Shown here one piece after another: positions 44,395 to 53,386 of a DNA stretch of 64,000 bases. The notes below the pieces were generated by a model. The model ran no database searches, was not told the origin of the DNA, and was given only the letters and a program-made list of their open reading frames with translations. The position numbers and the translations under genes are program-made. Every line of letters begins with the position of its first letter. The stretch's first letter is position 1. Origin of the DNA: Methanomethylovorans sp041447285 (GTDB taxonomy: Archaea > Halobacteriota > Methanosarcinia > Methanosarcinales > Methanosarcinaceae); the NCBI RefSeq assembly GCF_041447285.1, contig NZ_JBGMEB010000009.1, positions 62,001-126,000 of the forward strand. Direction: 5' to 3'.

Positions 44395-47300
44395 TTACGT
44401 AGTTATGGTTAACTTCGGCCTTCTGGAAGTAGTTGAGGATTCAGTGCTGTAGAAGGAAATGTAATTACCACTCTCAGTCTTTGCCTTGAGGAAGAAACCA
44501 GTGTTAGAGTACTTGCCACTGATGTATTCCTGCACAAGCTGTGTGACATCAAAGTCGTAGTATTTATTGCCAGGCACTGTGCTTGCCGGGAAGGTTACAG
44601 TTGCGTATGGTGTGCTACCCTGAGCAACACCATTCTTATCATACCAGTTTCCTCCTGCCGTAGTCCAAGCAGTACCAGAAGCACGGTTATTCCAGCTCAC
44701 GTACTTTGGATCCCACGCAACAGGCCTGTAGACCTCAACTACAGTATCAGAGGTACGTGTCTTACTTGCGGGATAATACCAGTACAGAGAAAGTGTTGCT
44801 TTTGATATCGTATCGGTTGTCTTATAACTACTTAGATCGAACAGCAATACATCCCTGCTACTACTAGAGGACTTTCCAACATCAAGGTAAGTGGAAGTGG
44901 AATATACTGTACTCTTAGAAGACTCAGCCAGTCTATTGTCATAAACAGCTGAATATGAAACCGAAGTTCCCGTAGAAGTAGATGTATTGGTTGTTGTGCT
45001 TGTTGTTGCACTGACAGCTACATTTACTGTATCTGTCGCGGTCTGACCAGCTGTATCTGTGACAGTAAGAGTCACAATATACGTTCCTGCAGTTGAGAAT
45101 GTCTTTGCGGCCGTTACACCGGCAGCCTCAGCGGTGATACCATTTGAGGAATCAAAGTCCCATGAATAAGAGGTTATACCCTTATCGTCAGTAGAGGAGC
45201 TACCATCGAAGCTAACAGAAGAACCTACTGTGGCAGTCTTATCTAAGCCGGCATTGGCAACAGGAACAGAATCTGCAGAAGTTGCTGCACTCACGACCAC
45301 ATTTACTGTATCGGTTGCTGTCTGACCAGCTGTATCTGTGACAGTAAGAGTCGCAGTGTATGTTCCAGCAGCGGTATATGTGTAACTCGGTGTTGCGCCA
45401 GTGGCTTCAGAAGTGATCCCATTTAATGCATTAAAGTCCCATGAATATGAAGCTATGCCTACAGCATCAGTGGAAGCACTGCCATCAAAACTGACAGCAG
45501 AGCCTACTGTAGCAGTCATATCAGAACCAGCATTGGCAACAGGTACAATATCTGTAGTAGTTGAACTATCTGGGGTAGTTGAACCACCAGAGGAAGTTGA
45601 ACCTCCTGATGTAGAGGTTATAGTCAACTTTGGTCTCATGGCAGTGTTTGAAGATTCAGCACTGTAGAAAGCAATGTAATTACCGCTCTCGCTCTTTGCC
45701 TTGAGGAAGAAACCAGTGTTTTCGTAAGTACCACTTACATACTGCTGCACAAGATCAGTAACGTCGAAGTCATAGTATTTGTTACCCGGTACTGTACTTG
45801 CAGGGAAGGTCAGAGTTGCATATGGAGTACTACCCTGAGCAACACCGTTCTTGTCATACCAGTTTCCTCCAGCTGTACTCCAGGCAGTGCCAAAAGCACG
45901 GTTATTCCAGCTCACATACTTTGGATCCCAGGCAACTGGCCTGTAAACTTCAAGTACAGTATCTGAAGTACGTGTCTTACCTGCAGGGTAATACCAGTAG
46001 AGGGACAGTGTAGCCGCAGTTATTGTATCAGTGGTATCATAATCGCTGAGATCGAACAACATTACATCTCTGGCAGTTGATGAACTTGCTCCAACGTCAA
46101 GATAGGTTGAAGTGGAAAGCACTGTACTCGCGGAATCGGAACGCAACCTATTGTCATAGGTAGGAGAGTATGAAACAGAACTGCCCGTAGAGGTAGTTTC
46201 ATCTGGAGTTGTATCTGTTGTTGTATTTGTTGGTGTTGTTGTGCTTGTAGTTCCACTAACGACTACATTAACTGTGTCTGTGGCTGTCTGACCACTTGTG
46301 TCTGTGACAGTAAGAGTCACAGTGTATGTTCCTGCAGCTGCATATGTGTAACTTGGTGTTGCGCCAGTAGCTTCAGATGTTATACCGTTTGATGCATTAA
46401 AGTCCCATGAATATGAAGCTATACCTACATCATCAGTGGAAGCACTACCATCAAAACTGACAGCTGAACCCACTGTTGCAGGCATATCAGAGCCAGCATT
46501 GGCAACAGGTACACTATCTATAGTAGTTGACCCACCAGAGGAAGTTGAACCTCCTGATGTAGATGATATAGTCAACTTTGGCCTCATGGCAGTGTTTGAA
46601 GATTCAGCACTGTAGAATGCAATGTAATTACCACTTTCAGACTTTGCCTTGAGGAAGAAACCAGTGTTCTCGTAAGTACCACTTACATATTCCTGCACAA
46701 GCTGTGTGACATCGAAATCATAATATTTGTTGCCAGGCACTGTGCTTGCCGGGAAGGTCAGAGTTGCGTATGGTATACTACCCTGAGCAGCACCGTTCTT
46801 GTCATACCAGTTTCCTCCGGCTGTACTCCAGGCAGTACCAGAAGCACGATTATTCCAGCTCACGTACTTTGGATCCCAGGCAACTGGCCTGTAGACCTCA
46901 ACTACAGTATCGGAAGTACGTGTCTTACTTGCGGGATAATACCAATAGAGAGAAAGTGTAGCCGCAGTTATTGTATCTGTAGTGTCGTAGTCACTGAGAT
47001 CGAACAACATTACATCTCTGGCAGTTGCTGAAGTCGCTCCAATGTCAAGATAGGTTGAAGTGGAAAGCACTGTACTAGTTGAATCCGAACGCAACCTATT
47101 GTCATAGGTAGGAGAGTATGAAACAGAACTGCCCGTAGAGGTAGTTTCATCTGAAGTTGTATCCGTTGTCGTATTTGTTGGTGTTGTTGTGCTTGTTGTT
47201 TCACTAACAACTACATTCACCGTATCTGTGGCTGTTTGGTTACTCGTATCAGTAACAATAAGAGTCACAGTGTATGTTCCAGCAGTTGTAAATTTCTTCG

Positions 47301-49143
47301 TGGCTGTCACACCGGTAGCTTCGGAGGTGATGCCATTTGATGCATCAAAGTCCCAAGAGTAGGAAGATACTCCCACATCATCACTGGAAGAATTTGCACT
47401 GAAGAGGACAGTTGACCCTAAGGTAACGGTTTTATCAGAACCTGCATTTGCAACTGGTTCAGCATCTATCTCATTTGAAACTGCCGAGCCACTCTTGGAT
47501 GCCTGTGCAGTGTTACCATATCTGCCGATATTGACAACTCCACCATTAGGTGAAGGTTCCTTACTGTATGATGAACTTGAATATCCTGCGTCTATAAGCG
47601 TACTGGAGACTGAATCTGTTACCCACTTTCCGCTTGAATAGTGACCTGCTTTGCTCCCTAGGTGATAGTCCCGGGAACCAGCACTTGAATCTGTTGAATC
47701 AACACATAGCGGATCAACATTAAGGTTGTTGCTCATCGTAAAACCGCTGCCATATGTTTGACCATTCTTGTTGTTGTAGATGTCGTTGTTCTGGACTACA
47801 AACTTAGAGTAAGTTGGATTGGTATTCCATATACCCACACCTGATCCTGTAACTGAAGAAACACCATCACTGTTCATAATAATGTTGTTTCTGACGTAAG
47901 TTGTGAATTGGGTCTGTTGCTGACGCCTTCCGGATCTCAGGAAATACTTTATGGCAGCATGTCCACCATCATCGAATACGTTGTTCTCGATGATAGTGTT
48001 GTCAAAGTCACCCAAAACAATGGCAGCATTACTAAAACCAGTATTTGTAGCGTATTGTCCAACATTTGTGAAGATGTTGTGGTGAATGTACACATCCTTA
48101 GCATGGATCACATTATCCTGATAATTTGCAGACATCCAGATACCTGCACCTTTGATACTGTGAATGCGATTGTTGTAGATTTCAATATCATCAAATACAT
48201 GACTTGTAGTTGCAGATGTTCCTATCTGAATTGCAGGACCTGTAGAATCACCGGAATTGGACGCATAGATCAGATTATCATGGATAGTGGAATCAGTATT
48301 ACCATCTGAATACCTGCATGCACTATTTGTTCTTGTGAATACAGTGTTGTAAGCGAATTCGACATTGCTGCATCCCATAGCATATAGAGCATCATGACCT
48401 AGCTTATACACATCATTGTTAGTGAATTTTACGCTACTGGCTTTTCTTACCTGTAAGCCATCACCGCATCCCCATTCAAGACGCATATCAGAAACTTCGA
48501 TGTTGTCGCCGCCATCAAAAAGCATCATATTGTAATATCCGGCTCCCAGGGATACAGCCTGATTAGCACTGTTTCCATCTATAGTGAAACCTGTGATTGT
48601 TATATCGCCATCTGTACCTATGTTTGCGATCATAGGTACTTCACTGGACCATCCTGCACTTGCAACTAGTTTAATTTCAGCAGTAGAGTCACCTGTAAGT
48701 ATTGTATTAGCACCGATGTTAAGAGTGCTGTCTATCCAGTATGTATTAGGACCTCTCAAATATACAGTACCGCCACCCTGGCCGTCTATATATGCGAGAG
48801 CTTTGTTAATTTCAACATGGTCATTTGTTCCGTCACATTGGTAGTTTACAGTTCCACTTGTGCTGCTTGTACCAACATATACGGTTGCTGCCGAAGATAG
48901 ACCGGCACCAATTATAGAGAAACAAATGAAGCAAAATGATAGACCAATTAGGAAAAATGATATTCTTTTGAAATGATGGTCTTTATTTTGAGTTTTTGAG
49001 AGTTTAGATTTTTTAGAGGAAGCAGTTTTTAATGAAATGAAGCAACTACTAACCAATAAAGCAATTAGTAACACATGACGGGATTTAGCCCACCTGTGAG
49101 CGCTAAATCTTTCGAGAACTTTATTACAGAAACGTTTTACCAT
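44395..49143 (-). CDS. Disaggregatase-like surface protein (beta-helix, PKD, disaggregatase repeats)
   Basis: 1582 residues. An N-terminal region has two hydrophobic segments (about 25-40 and 60-85, the second a signal-like ISFFLIGLSFCFICFSIIGA). Next comes a right-handed beta-helix of Asn-rich repeats (about 90-500). Then PKD modules with the SYSWDFDASNGITSEATG pattern at about 560-650, 880-970, 1200-1285 and 1290-1380 alternate with three disaggregatase-related domains (YDNRLRSDS ... FDLSDYDTTDTITAATLSLY ... PKLTI) at about 675-860, 990-1175 and 1395-1582. In Methanosarcina such proteins degrade the methanochondroitin matrix and disperse cell aggregates. GAGGTG 9 nt upstream supports the start, despite the long positively charged leader. 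Confidence 0.9.
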   Translation of the reverse strand: MVKRFCNKVLERFSAHRWAKSRHVLLIALLVSSCFISLKTASSKKSKLSKTQNKDHHFKRISFFLIGLSFCFICFSIIGAGLSSAATVYVGTSSTSGTVNYQCDGTNDHVEINKALAYIDGQGGGTVYLRGPNTYWIDSTLNIGANTILTGDSTAEIKLVASAGWSSEVPMIANIGTDGDITITGFTIDGNSANQAVSLGAGYYNMMLFDGGDNIEVSDMRLEWGCGDGLQVRKASSVKFTNNDVYKLGHDALYAMGCSNVEFAYNTVFTRTNSACRYSDGNTDSTIHDNLIYASNSGDSTGPAIQIGTSATTSHVFDDIEIYNNRIHSIKGAGIWMSANYQDNVIHAKDVYIHHNIFTNVGQYATNTGFSNAAIVLGDFDNTIIENNVFDDGGHAAIKYFLRSGRRQQQTQFTTYVRNNIIMNSDGVSSVTGSGVGIWNTNPTYSKFVVQNNDIYNNKNGQTYGSGFTMSNNLNVDPLCVDSTDSSAGSRDYHLGSKAGHYSSGKWVTDSVSSTLIDAGYSSSSYSKEPSPNGGVVNIGRYGNTAQASKSGSAVSNEIDAEPVANAGSDKTVTLGSTVLFSANSSSDDVGVSSYSWDFDASNGITSEATGVTATKKFTTAGTYTVTLIVTDTSNQTATDTVNVVVSETTSTTTPTNTTTDTTSDETTSTGSSVSYSPTYDNRLRSDSTSTVLSTSTYLDIGATSATARDVMLFDLSDYDTTDTITAATLSLYWYYPASKTRTSDTVVEVYRPVAWDPKYVSWNNRASGTAWSTAGGNWYDKNGAAQGSIPYATLTFPASTVPGNKYYDFDVTQLVQEYVSGTYENTGFFLKAKSESGNYIAFYSAESSNTAMRPKLTISSTSGGSTSSGGSTTIDSVPVANAGSDMPATVGSAVSFDGSASTDDVGIASYSWDFNASNGITSEATGATPSYTYAAAGTYTVTLTVTDTSGQTATDTVNVVVSGTTSTTTPTNTTTDTTPDETTSTGSSVSYSPTYDNRLRSDSASTVLSTSTYLDVGASSSTARDVMLFDLSDYDTTDTITAATLSLYWYYPAGKTRTSDTVLEVYRPVAWDPKYVSWNNRAFGTAWSTAGGNWYDKNGVAQGSTPYATLTFPASTVPGNKYYDFDVTDLVQQYVSGTYENTGFFLKAKSESGNYIAFYSAESSNTAMRPKLTITSTSGGSTSSGGSTTPDSSTTTDIVPVANAGSDMTATVGSAVSFDGSASTDAVGIASYSWDFNALNGITSEATGATPSYTYTAAGTYTATLTVTDTAGQTATDTVNVVVSAATSADSVPVANAGLDKTATVGSSVSFDGSSSTDDKGITSYSWDFDSSNGITAEAAGVTAAKTFSTAGTYIVTLTVTDTAGQTATDTVNVAVSATTSTTTNTSTSTGTSVSYSAVYDNRLAESSKSTVYSTSTYLDVGKSSSSSRDVLLFDLSSYKTTDTISKATLSLYWYYPASKTRTSDTVVEVYRPVAWDPKYVSWNNRASGTAWTTAGGNWYDKNGVAQGSTPYATVTFPASTVPGNKYYDFDVTQLVQEYISGKYSNTGFFLKAKTESGNYISFYSTESSTTSRRPKLTITT
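45510..47210 (-). repeat. 948-bp tandem duplication within the disaggregatase-like gene
   Basis: The block coding for a disaggregatase-related domain plus linker recurs with an offset of 948 bp (316 codons), for example 45798-46256 against 46746-47204, at high nucleotide similarity. A third, more diverged copy lies at 44400-44970. Confidence 0.8.
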
Positions 49144-49327
49144 ATACTTTTACACCTCTTTTTCCATTCAGTTGAATTATTACATTTTATTGAAACAAAA
49201 TCGTAATATTTTCTGTTAACAATAAGATACAAATCAGTGAAATTGTCTTTTTTGATTCAATATACCATGAATATTAACACCAAACAAGTCTGTTAGCATT
49301 TAATATTCATTATTCATATATCTCTAA
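49144..49327. promoter_or_regulatory. Leader/promoter region upstream of the disaggregatase-like gene
   Basis: AT-rich, without an ORF. It contains the ribosome-binding site and presumably the promoter of the minus-strand gene. TATA-like TTTAATATT at 49299-49307 faces the plus strand and is correctly spaced for a transcript starting near 49330. Confidence 0.35.
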
Positions 49328-49388
49328 GAGACTGCCACCATCGTGGAAATTATGGTGGGGCAGATGCCCAAAGGGGCATCTTGTTGCA
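49328..49388 (+). ncRNA. Tandem GC-rich hairpins, candidate small RNA
   Basis: CTGCCACCAT (49332-49341) pairs with ATGGTGGGGCAG (49352-49363, 2-nt bulge) and is followed immediately by GATGCCC (49363-49369), loop AAAG, GGGCATC (49374-49380). GC-rich paired arms in a spacer that is otherwise mostly A and T suggest a selected RNA structure. The strand is uncertain; on the minus strand it would lie in the leader of the disaggregatase-like gene. Confidence 0.45.
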
Positions 49389-49495
49389 GAAAATCATCTT
49401 ATTTCACGGAAGAGATTGGGGTTATCCACAAACAAATTAATTTGACTTGTTTTGGACTTCATATAAGATTACTGATATTCTGCTATTTCGGAAAT

Positions 49496-49685
49496 GACAG
49501 CCCATAGAGATTGCAAATCAATTTTTGCTGATTTATCTCTATTTTGTCAACAGCCAGTTTTGGCACAAGTTCGGAATTAGATTTTAGATATATAAAGATA
49601 CTTACCATCTTAATACCTTATAATAGCTCAAATTTTAAATTTGAGTGTTATATAACACCATATTTGCATTTTAGCAAATATAAAA
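49496..49685. repeat. Chain of inverted repeats
   Basis: Four successive dyads: TAGAGAT..AAATCA (49505-49520) with TGATTTATCTCTA (49529-49541); CTCAAATT (49627-49634) with AATTTGAG (49638-49645); the 12-bp palindrome TGTTATATAACA (49646-49657); ATATTTGC (49660-49667) with GCAAATAT (49674-49681). Composition favours some chance pairing, but three adjoining perfect dyads are unusual. Confidence 0.5.
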
Positions 49686-50360
49686 AGATATTATACAAAA
49701 AAATATCAATTTGCTTCTTTTTTAATGAATAAAGTCTATTTTTGCGCATATTTTAAACCCAAAATTTGCACATAATTTGATACCTGGATCGATAAAATTT
49801 GATTTAAGAGACCTATATAAAGTCAAAGATAGACATAACCAGTATCCTGGCTTAAAATCATTTAAAAAGCAACTATATAACCCTAATTTGAAAAATAGTA
49901 GATTATAAAGCTTCATCAACTATGATAAAGTATTAAAACATCTTTTTTAATGAAAATTAGAAAAGGATTGCACCTCCTTCATCTAAAACATATTCCCGAT
50001 ATGCAAATAAATAAGATATTGTTGATAAATTTTGAAGCCCTAATTTCAATGGAAAATTTGAGGCATTTTTTGCTTTTATGCCTTGGGTTGCGCCCATATT
50101 ATTTAAAAATAAAAGATATGTTAACAATTAACATAATAAAAATTGATGGAAAATGGGAGTCATTGATTAGAAAAAAGACTGCGGAAGCAAAACTATGACA
50201 TAACTAGTGTACAGTGATATAAAAGAAATTGAAGAATTGTTGCTACATTAACAAGAATTTATCATAATAAAAGTGCTCAGTATAATGAGAAGCTTAAATA
50301 CAAATTTGCTGAACCAACATAATCAATCTGTGAAATCACCTGTAAAAGGGATAAAAACAT
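49686..50360. other. AT-rich region, no supported gene
   Basis: An 82-codon frame at 49950-50198 has no Shine-Dalgarno, no recognisable family and a composition like the surrounding non-coding DNA, so I do not call it. Nothing else is seen. Confidence 0.35.
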
Positions 50361-50705
50361 TTACTGCGTAGCCTTCTTATCCCCTATCTTTTTCAGTGCA
50401 TCTGCAGCTCCCTGGCAGACATAATTATTGGAATCCCTCAGGGATTTATTAAGAGGCTCTACTGCCCTGGTATCCCCAATATTACCCAGTGCATCCACAG
50501 CCTGTCGACGGACATAATTGTCCTCATCGTTTAAGGCCTTGATAAGAGGTTCAACAGCACAGATGTCTTTGATCTTTCCTAGAACATATGCAGCTTCCCT
50601 GCGAACCTGCACATCTTTTTCGTAACTAAGTGCTTCAATCAATCCCTTTACATCGTTGTTCTTTTCCATATCTTTAACATTTGGCTTACCAAATCCGAAC
50701 AGCAT
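50361..50705 (-). CDS. HEAT-repeat protein
   Basis: 114 residues. After a short N-terminus (MLFGFGKPNVKDMEKNNDVK) come three HEAT/PBS-lyase-type repeats of about 31 residues, each with the pattern VRREAAYVLGKIKD..AVEPLI. Such short HEAT proteins scaffold protein interactions; the partner is unknown. It is divergent from the DUF3795 gene. Confidence 0.85.
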   Translation of the reverse strand: MLFGFGKPNVKDMEKNNDVKGLIEALSYEKDVQVRREAAYVLGKIKDICAVEPLIKALNDEDNYVRRQAVDALGNIGDTRAVEPLNKSLRDSNNYVCQGAADALKKIGDKKATQ

Positions 50706-50814
50706 GTAGAATAACCCCTTCTGATGAATACTATAGATGCATCCTGCAAGTAGTTAAGTTTTAGGAGAAAGATGTTTAAGAGAAATAATTGTCTAACAGT
50801 AAGTGGTGGGATGA

Positions 50815-51153
50815 ATGTCTTTGATAGAAATTGGCTGCTGTGGTGCATATTGTGGAACATGCAAATTATTGAAAGAACAACTGTGTAAGGGCTGTAAGCT
50901 CGGATATGAAAACAATAAGCGCGATATCACTAAGGCTAAATGCAAGATCAAGGTATGCTGCATAAGCAAGAACTATAATTCCTGTGCCGATTGCCCGGAC
51001 ACTTCAACATGCCAGACCATCATTGAGTTCTACGAAAAAAAAGGATATAAGTATGCAAAATACAAGCAGGCAATAGAATTCATCAAACACAACGGTTACG
51101 ATGAATTCATTAAAATAGCCGATACCTGGAAAAATGTATACGGGAAATACTAA
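50815..51153 (+). CDS. DUF3795 cysteine-rich protein
   Basis: 112 residues with ten cysteines: IGCCGAYCGTCKLLKEQLCK GC, then KCKIKVCC, CADC and TCQTI. The pattern matches the DUF3795 family, which probably binds zinc or an iron-sulfur cluster; its function is unknown. GGTGGG 4 nt upstream supports the ATG. Confidence 0.85.
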   Translation: MSLIEIGCCGAYCGTCKLLKEQLCKGCKLGYENNKRDITKAKCKIKVCCISKNYNSCADCPDTSTCQTIIEFYEKKGYKYAKYKQAIEFIKHNGYDEFIKIADTWKNVYGKY

Positions 51154-51274
51154 ATTTAACTTTCAAGACTTGCTATGTCTTTATCTTTACTGAAAAGGGG
51201 CTCTGTAGAAAAGCTACATTCTATATTATTTCGACATAACAATTTAAAAAGGATAAATCTCCTGAGTATTACTT

Positions 51275-51608
51275 TCCACTGAAACACAAAGGGGACGACT
51301 GTATTTTGCATAACAAGTGCTTAAAGTTTGTTGAAATAGCTTTAGCTGTATCAGCAAAATCTCACCTTCCGATCAATATTTGTAAATATTCAAAAAGGAA
51401 ATATACACAACATCAGCTATTGACTCTGATTTTGTTGAAAGAATAGATCAATGTGGACTACATAAGTATTGTTGAACTTGTAGAATTAATGATAAATTGA
51501 AGTTGAGAATTGGACTAAAACAAGTTTCACATTATACTACTCTTCATAAATTCACTACAAGAATAAAATCAGTTATATTCAGATCATTGTTACAACCCAA
51601 ATTTCGTA
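51275..51608 (+). pseudogene. Transposase fossil next to tRNA-Leu
   Basis: From about 51306 one frame reads LHNKCLKFVEIALAVSAKSH, CKYSKRKYTQHQLLTLILLK and a stop, then VELVELM, and after a shift near 51490 another frame reads KLRIGLKQVSHYTTLHKFTT. This is the N-terminal part of a DDE transposase of the IS5/IS4-like type common in Methanosarcinaceae, broken by stops and a frameshift. It ends abruptly at the tRNA-Leu gene, without the catalytic domain. Confidence 0.65.
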
Positions 51609-51693
51609 TGCGGGGGGTGGGATTCGAACCCACGAATTCCTACGAAACAGGGTCCTAAGCCCTGCGCCTTTGACCTGGCTGGGCAACCCCCGC
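51609..51693 (-). tRNA. tRNA-Leu (anticodon UAG)
   Basis: The reverse complement is an 85-nt class II tRNA. Acceptor GCGGGGG pairs with CCCCCGC plus discriminator A. The anticodon loop CTTAGGA gives TAG, there is a long variable arm, and the T arm has GTTCGAATC. CCA is not encoded. Confidence 0.95.
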
Positions 51694-51774
51694 ACAAAAA
51701 GGATATGTTGTAAATAGAGACTTCACATATTAATATTGCGGAATCTGGTTAAGATCAAGTCGTTTTGTAGCAGA

Positions 51775-53136
51775 TTACTTACGGCTACACATCTTATTCT
51801 CTCCTCGTAACTCCTTCAGTTCTTCGGCAAACATGACCATCACTATGAAGAACATCAGGTAATCGGCTGCCGGAGTTGCGAACCACACACCTTTGACCCC
51901 GAATATCATGGGCAATGTGAACAAAAGCGGTAGCAGGAATACAAAGATCTTACCCAGGTGGATGAAAAGAGCAGACCTGACCCGGTTTATGGACTGGTAG
52001 TATGTGGCGTTCACAACCACAACGCCCTGTACAAGCAAAGAAAGCACGAATATCCTCATGCCATCTACAGTAACCCCAAGTAGAAAAGGATCACCTGGGG
52101 TAAAAAACTGCACCACTTTTTCAGGGAACATGAAGAAGATCAGAAATCCCAACGTACCCACAGCAACACATGTCATCATGGCAAATTTCAGAGTTCTGCA
52201 CACCCTGTCATACAGACCCGCACCGTAATTGAATCCTATAATCGGCTGCATCCCCATAGCTATCCCCTCGAACAGCATGTAGAATATGGAGAAAGAATAA
52301 CCTATGATACCATAAGCTGATACATCTGCATCCGAACCATATTTCAAAAGCACGAAATTGTGTGCAAAAAACAGCACAGATAACGATAACTGCATGGCAA
52401 AGGAAGGCAGCCCGCTTTCCAATATCTTCAGCACGCTTCGCGGTTCAAACCTGAAATTCCTAAGGCTCATTTTCAGACCTGCTTTGCTGCTAAAGAAATG
52501 CAACGTCAAACGAACCGCACTCAGAGCGAATGCTATTACCGTTGCAATGGCTGCTCCGGATACCCCCATACCCATTTTCATGACAAAGACATAGTCAAGG
52601 ACCAGGTTTGTCAATACGGAAATCACCATGATGTTCATGGCGATTGTAGGATAACCATCGTTCCTCACAAGTGGGTCAAGAGTCATGGCAAGCAGGAAGA
52701 ACACAGAACCTATGAATACTGCACTCATGTAATCATTCGCCATATCCTGGACAACTACAGGCGCATCGAACAAACTTAAAAGGGAGTCACCAAATGCAAG
52801 ACCCGCTATTGTGATAACAGCAGCTACAACGAACACAAGAGGGAAAACATTGGCTACTATATTCCTGGCCTTGTCCCTGTTCGATCTGCCAAGCTCAAGA
52901 GCCACAAGACTGGAAGAACCCATGCCCATCATTACAGCTACAGCAACAATTAACATTACTGCGGGAAAAGCCAGAGTAACAGCTGCAAGCCCCTGACTGC
53001 CCACGCCATTACCTATGAAATACCCATCGATAATGGTTTGTACACCAGCCACTACAATACCCATGGTTGCGGGGAAAACAAACCTTTTAAAGAGCTTACC
53101 TATGCTTTCAGAACGCAGTTGATCCTCAGTTACCAT
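51775..53136 (-). CDS. MATE-family efflux transporter 1
   Basis: About 453 residues with twelve transmembrane helices. MATE features include IIDGYFIGNGVGSQGLAAVT, GMGSSSLVALELGRSN and AMGMQPIIGFNYGAG in the second half. It exports cationic compounds using a sodium or proton gradient. The ATG is chosen over the GTG two codons earlier. It is paralogous to the gene at 53387 but has no adjacent regulator. Confidence 0.9.
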   Translation of the reverse strand: MVTEDQLRSESIGKLFKRFVFPATMGIVVAGVQTIIDGYFIGNGVGSQGLAAVTLAFPAVMLIVAVAVMMGMGSSSLVALELGRSNRDKARNIVANVFPLVFVVAAVITIAGLAFGDSLLSLFDAPVVVQDMANDYMSAVFIGSVFFLLAMTLDPLVRNDGYPTIAMNIMVISVLTNLVLDYVFVMKMGMGVSGAAIATVIAFALSAVRLTLHFFSSKAGLKMSLRNFRFEPRSVLKILESGLPSFAMQLSLSVLFFAHNFVLLKYGSDADVSAYGIIGYSFSIFYMLFEGIAMGMQPIIGFNYGAGLYDRVCRTLKFAMMTCVAVGTLGFLIFFMFPEKVVQFFTPGDPFLLGVTVDGMRIFVLSLLVQGVVVVNATYYQSINRVRSALFIHLGKIFVFLLPLLFTLPMIFGVKGVWFATPAADYLMFFIVMVMFAEELKELRGENKMCSRK

Positions 53137-53386
53137 TTCCACTCACATCGAAATACAAGGTTATCTGCTGCAACAATCCCATGATAAAGTTTAATTTTTG
53201 ATAATTTATTATCCCAATAAGTGTCATACATGTTCTTCATTGATTATCTATTTGAAATTTAGAAAGCATGGGAAACGCCCTGCTCATATTAATAATTTCC
53301 CATTGAATGCAATATAACTGGTCTTGAATTGAAACAAGAAATAAAAAAGAGGATGATATACAATAGGAAATTCTGGATCCCGTATT

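Noticed and set aside
47908..48309. 133-codon frame antisense to the disaggregatase-like gene
   Set aside because: It is a shadow of the Asn/Thr-rich beta-helix coding sequence, with no start signal.
49321..49460. Possible cobalamin riboswitch, because of a GCCAC element
   Set aside because: The rest of the conserved cobalamin-aptamer core is missing, and no cobalamin gene lies downstream on either strand.
49496..49685. Replication origin, given AT-rich palindromes
   Set aside because: No orc1/cdc6 gene is nearby and no ORB-like repeats were seen. rfcL and topo VI genes do not mark origins.
49950..50198. 82-codon ORF
   Set aside because: No ribosome-binding site, no recognisable domain, and composition identical to the surrounding non-coding DNA.
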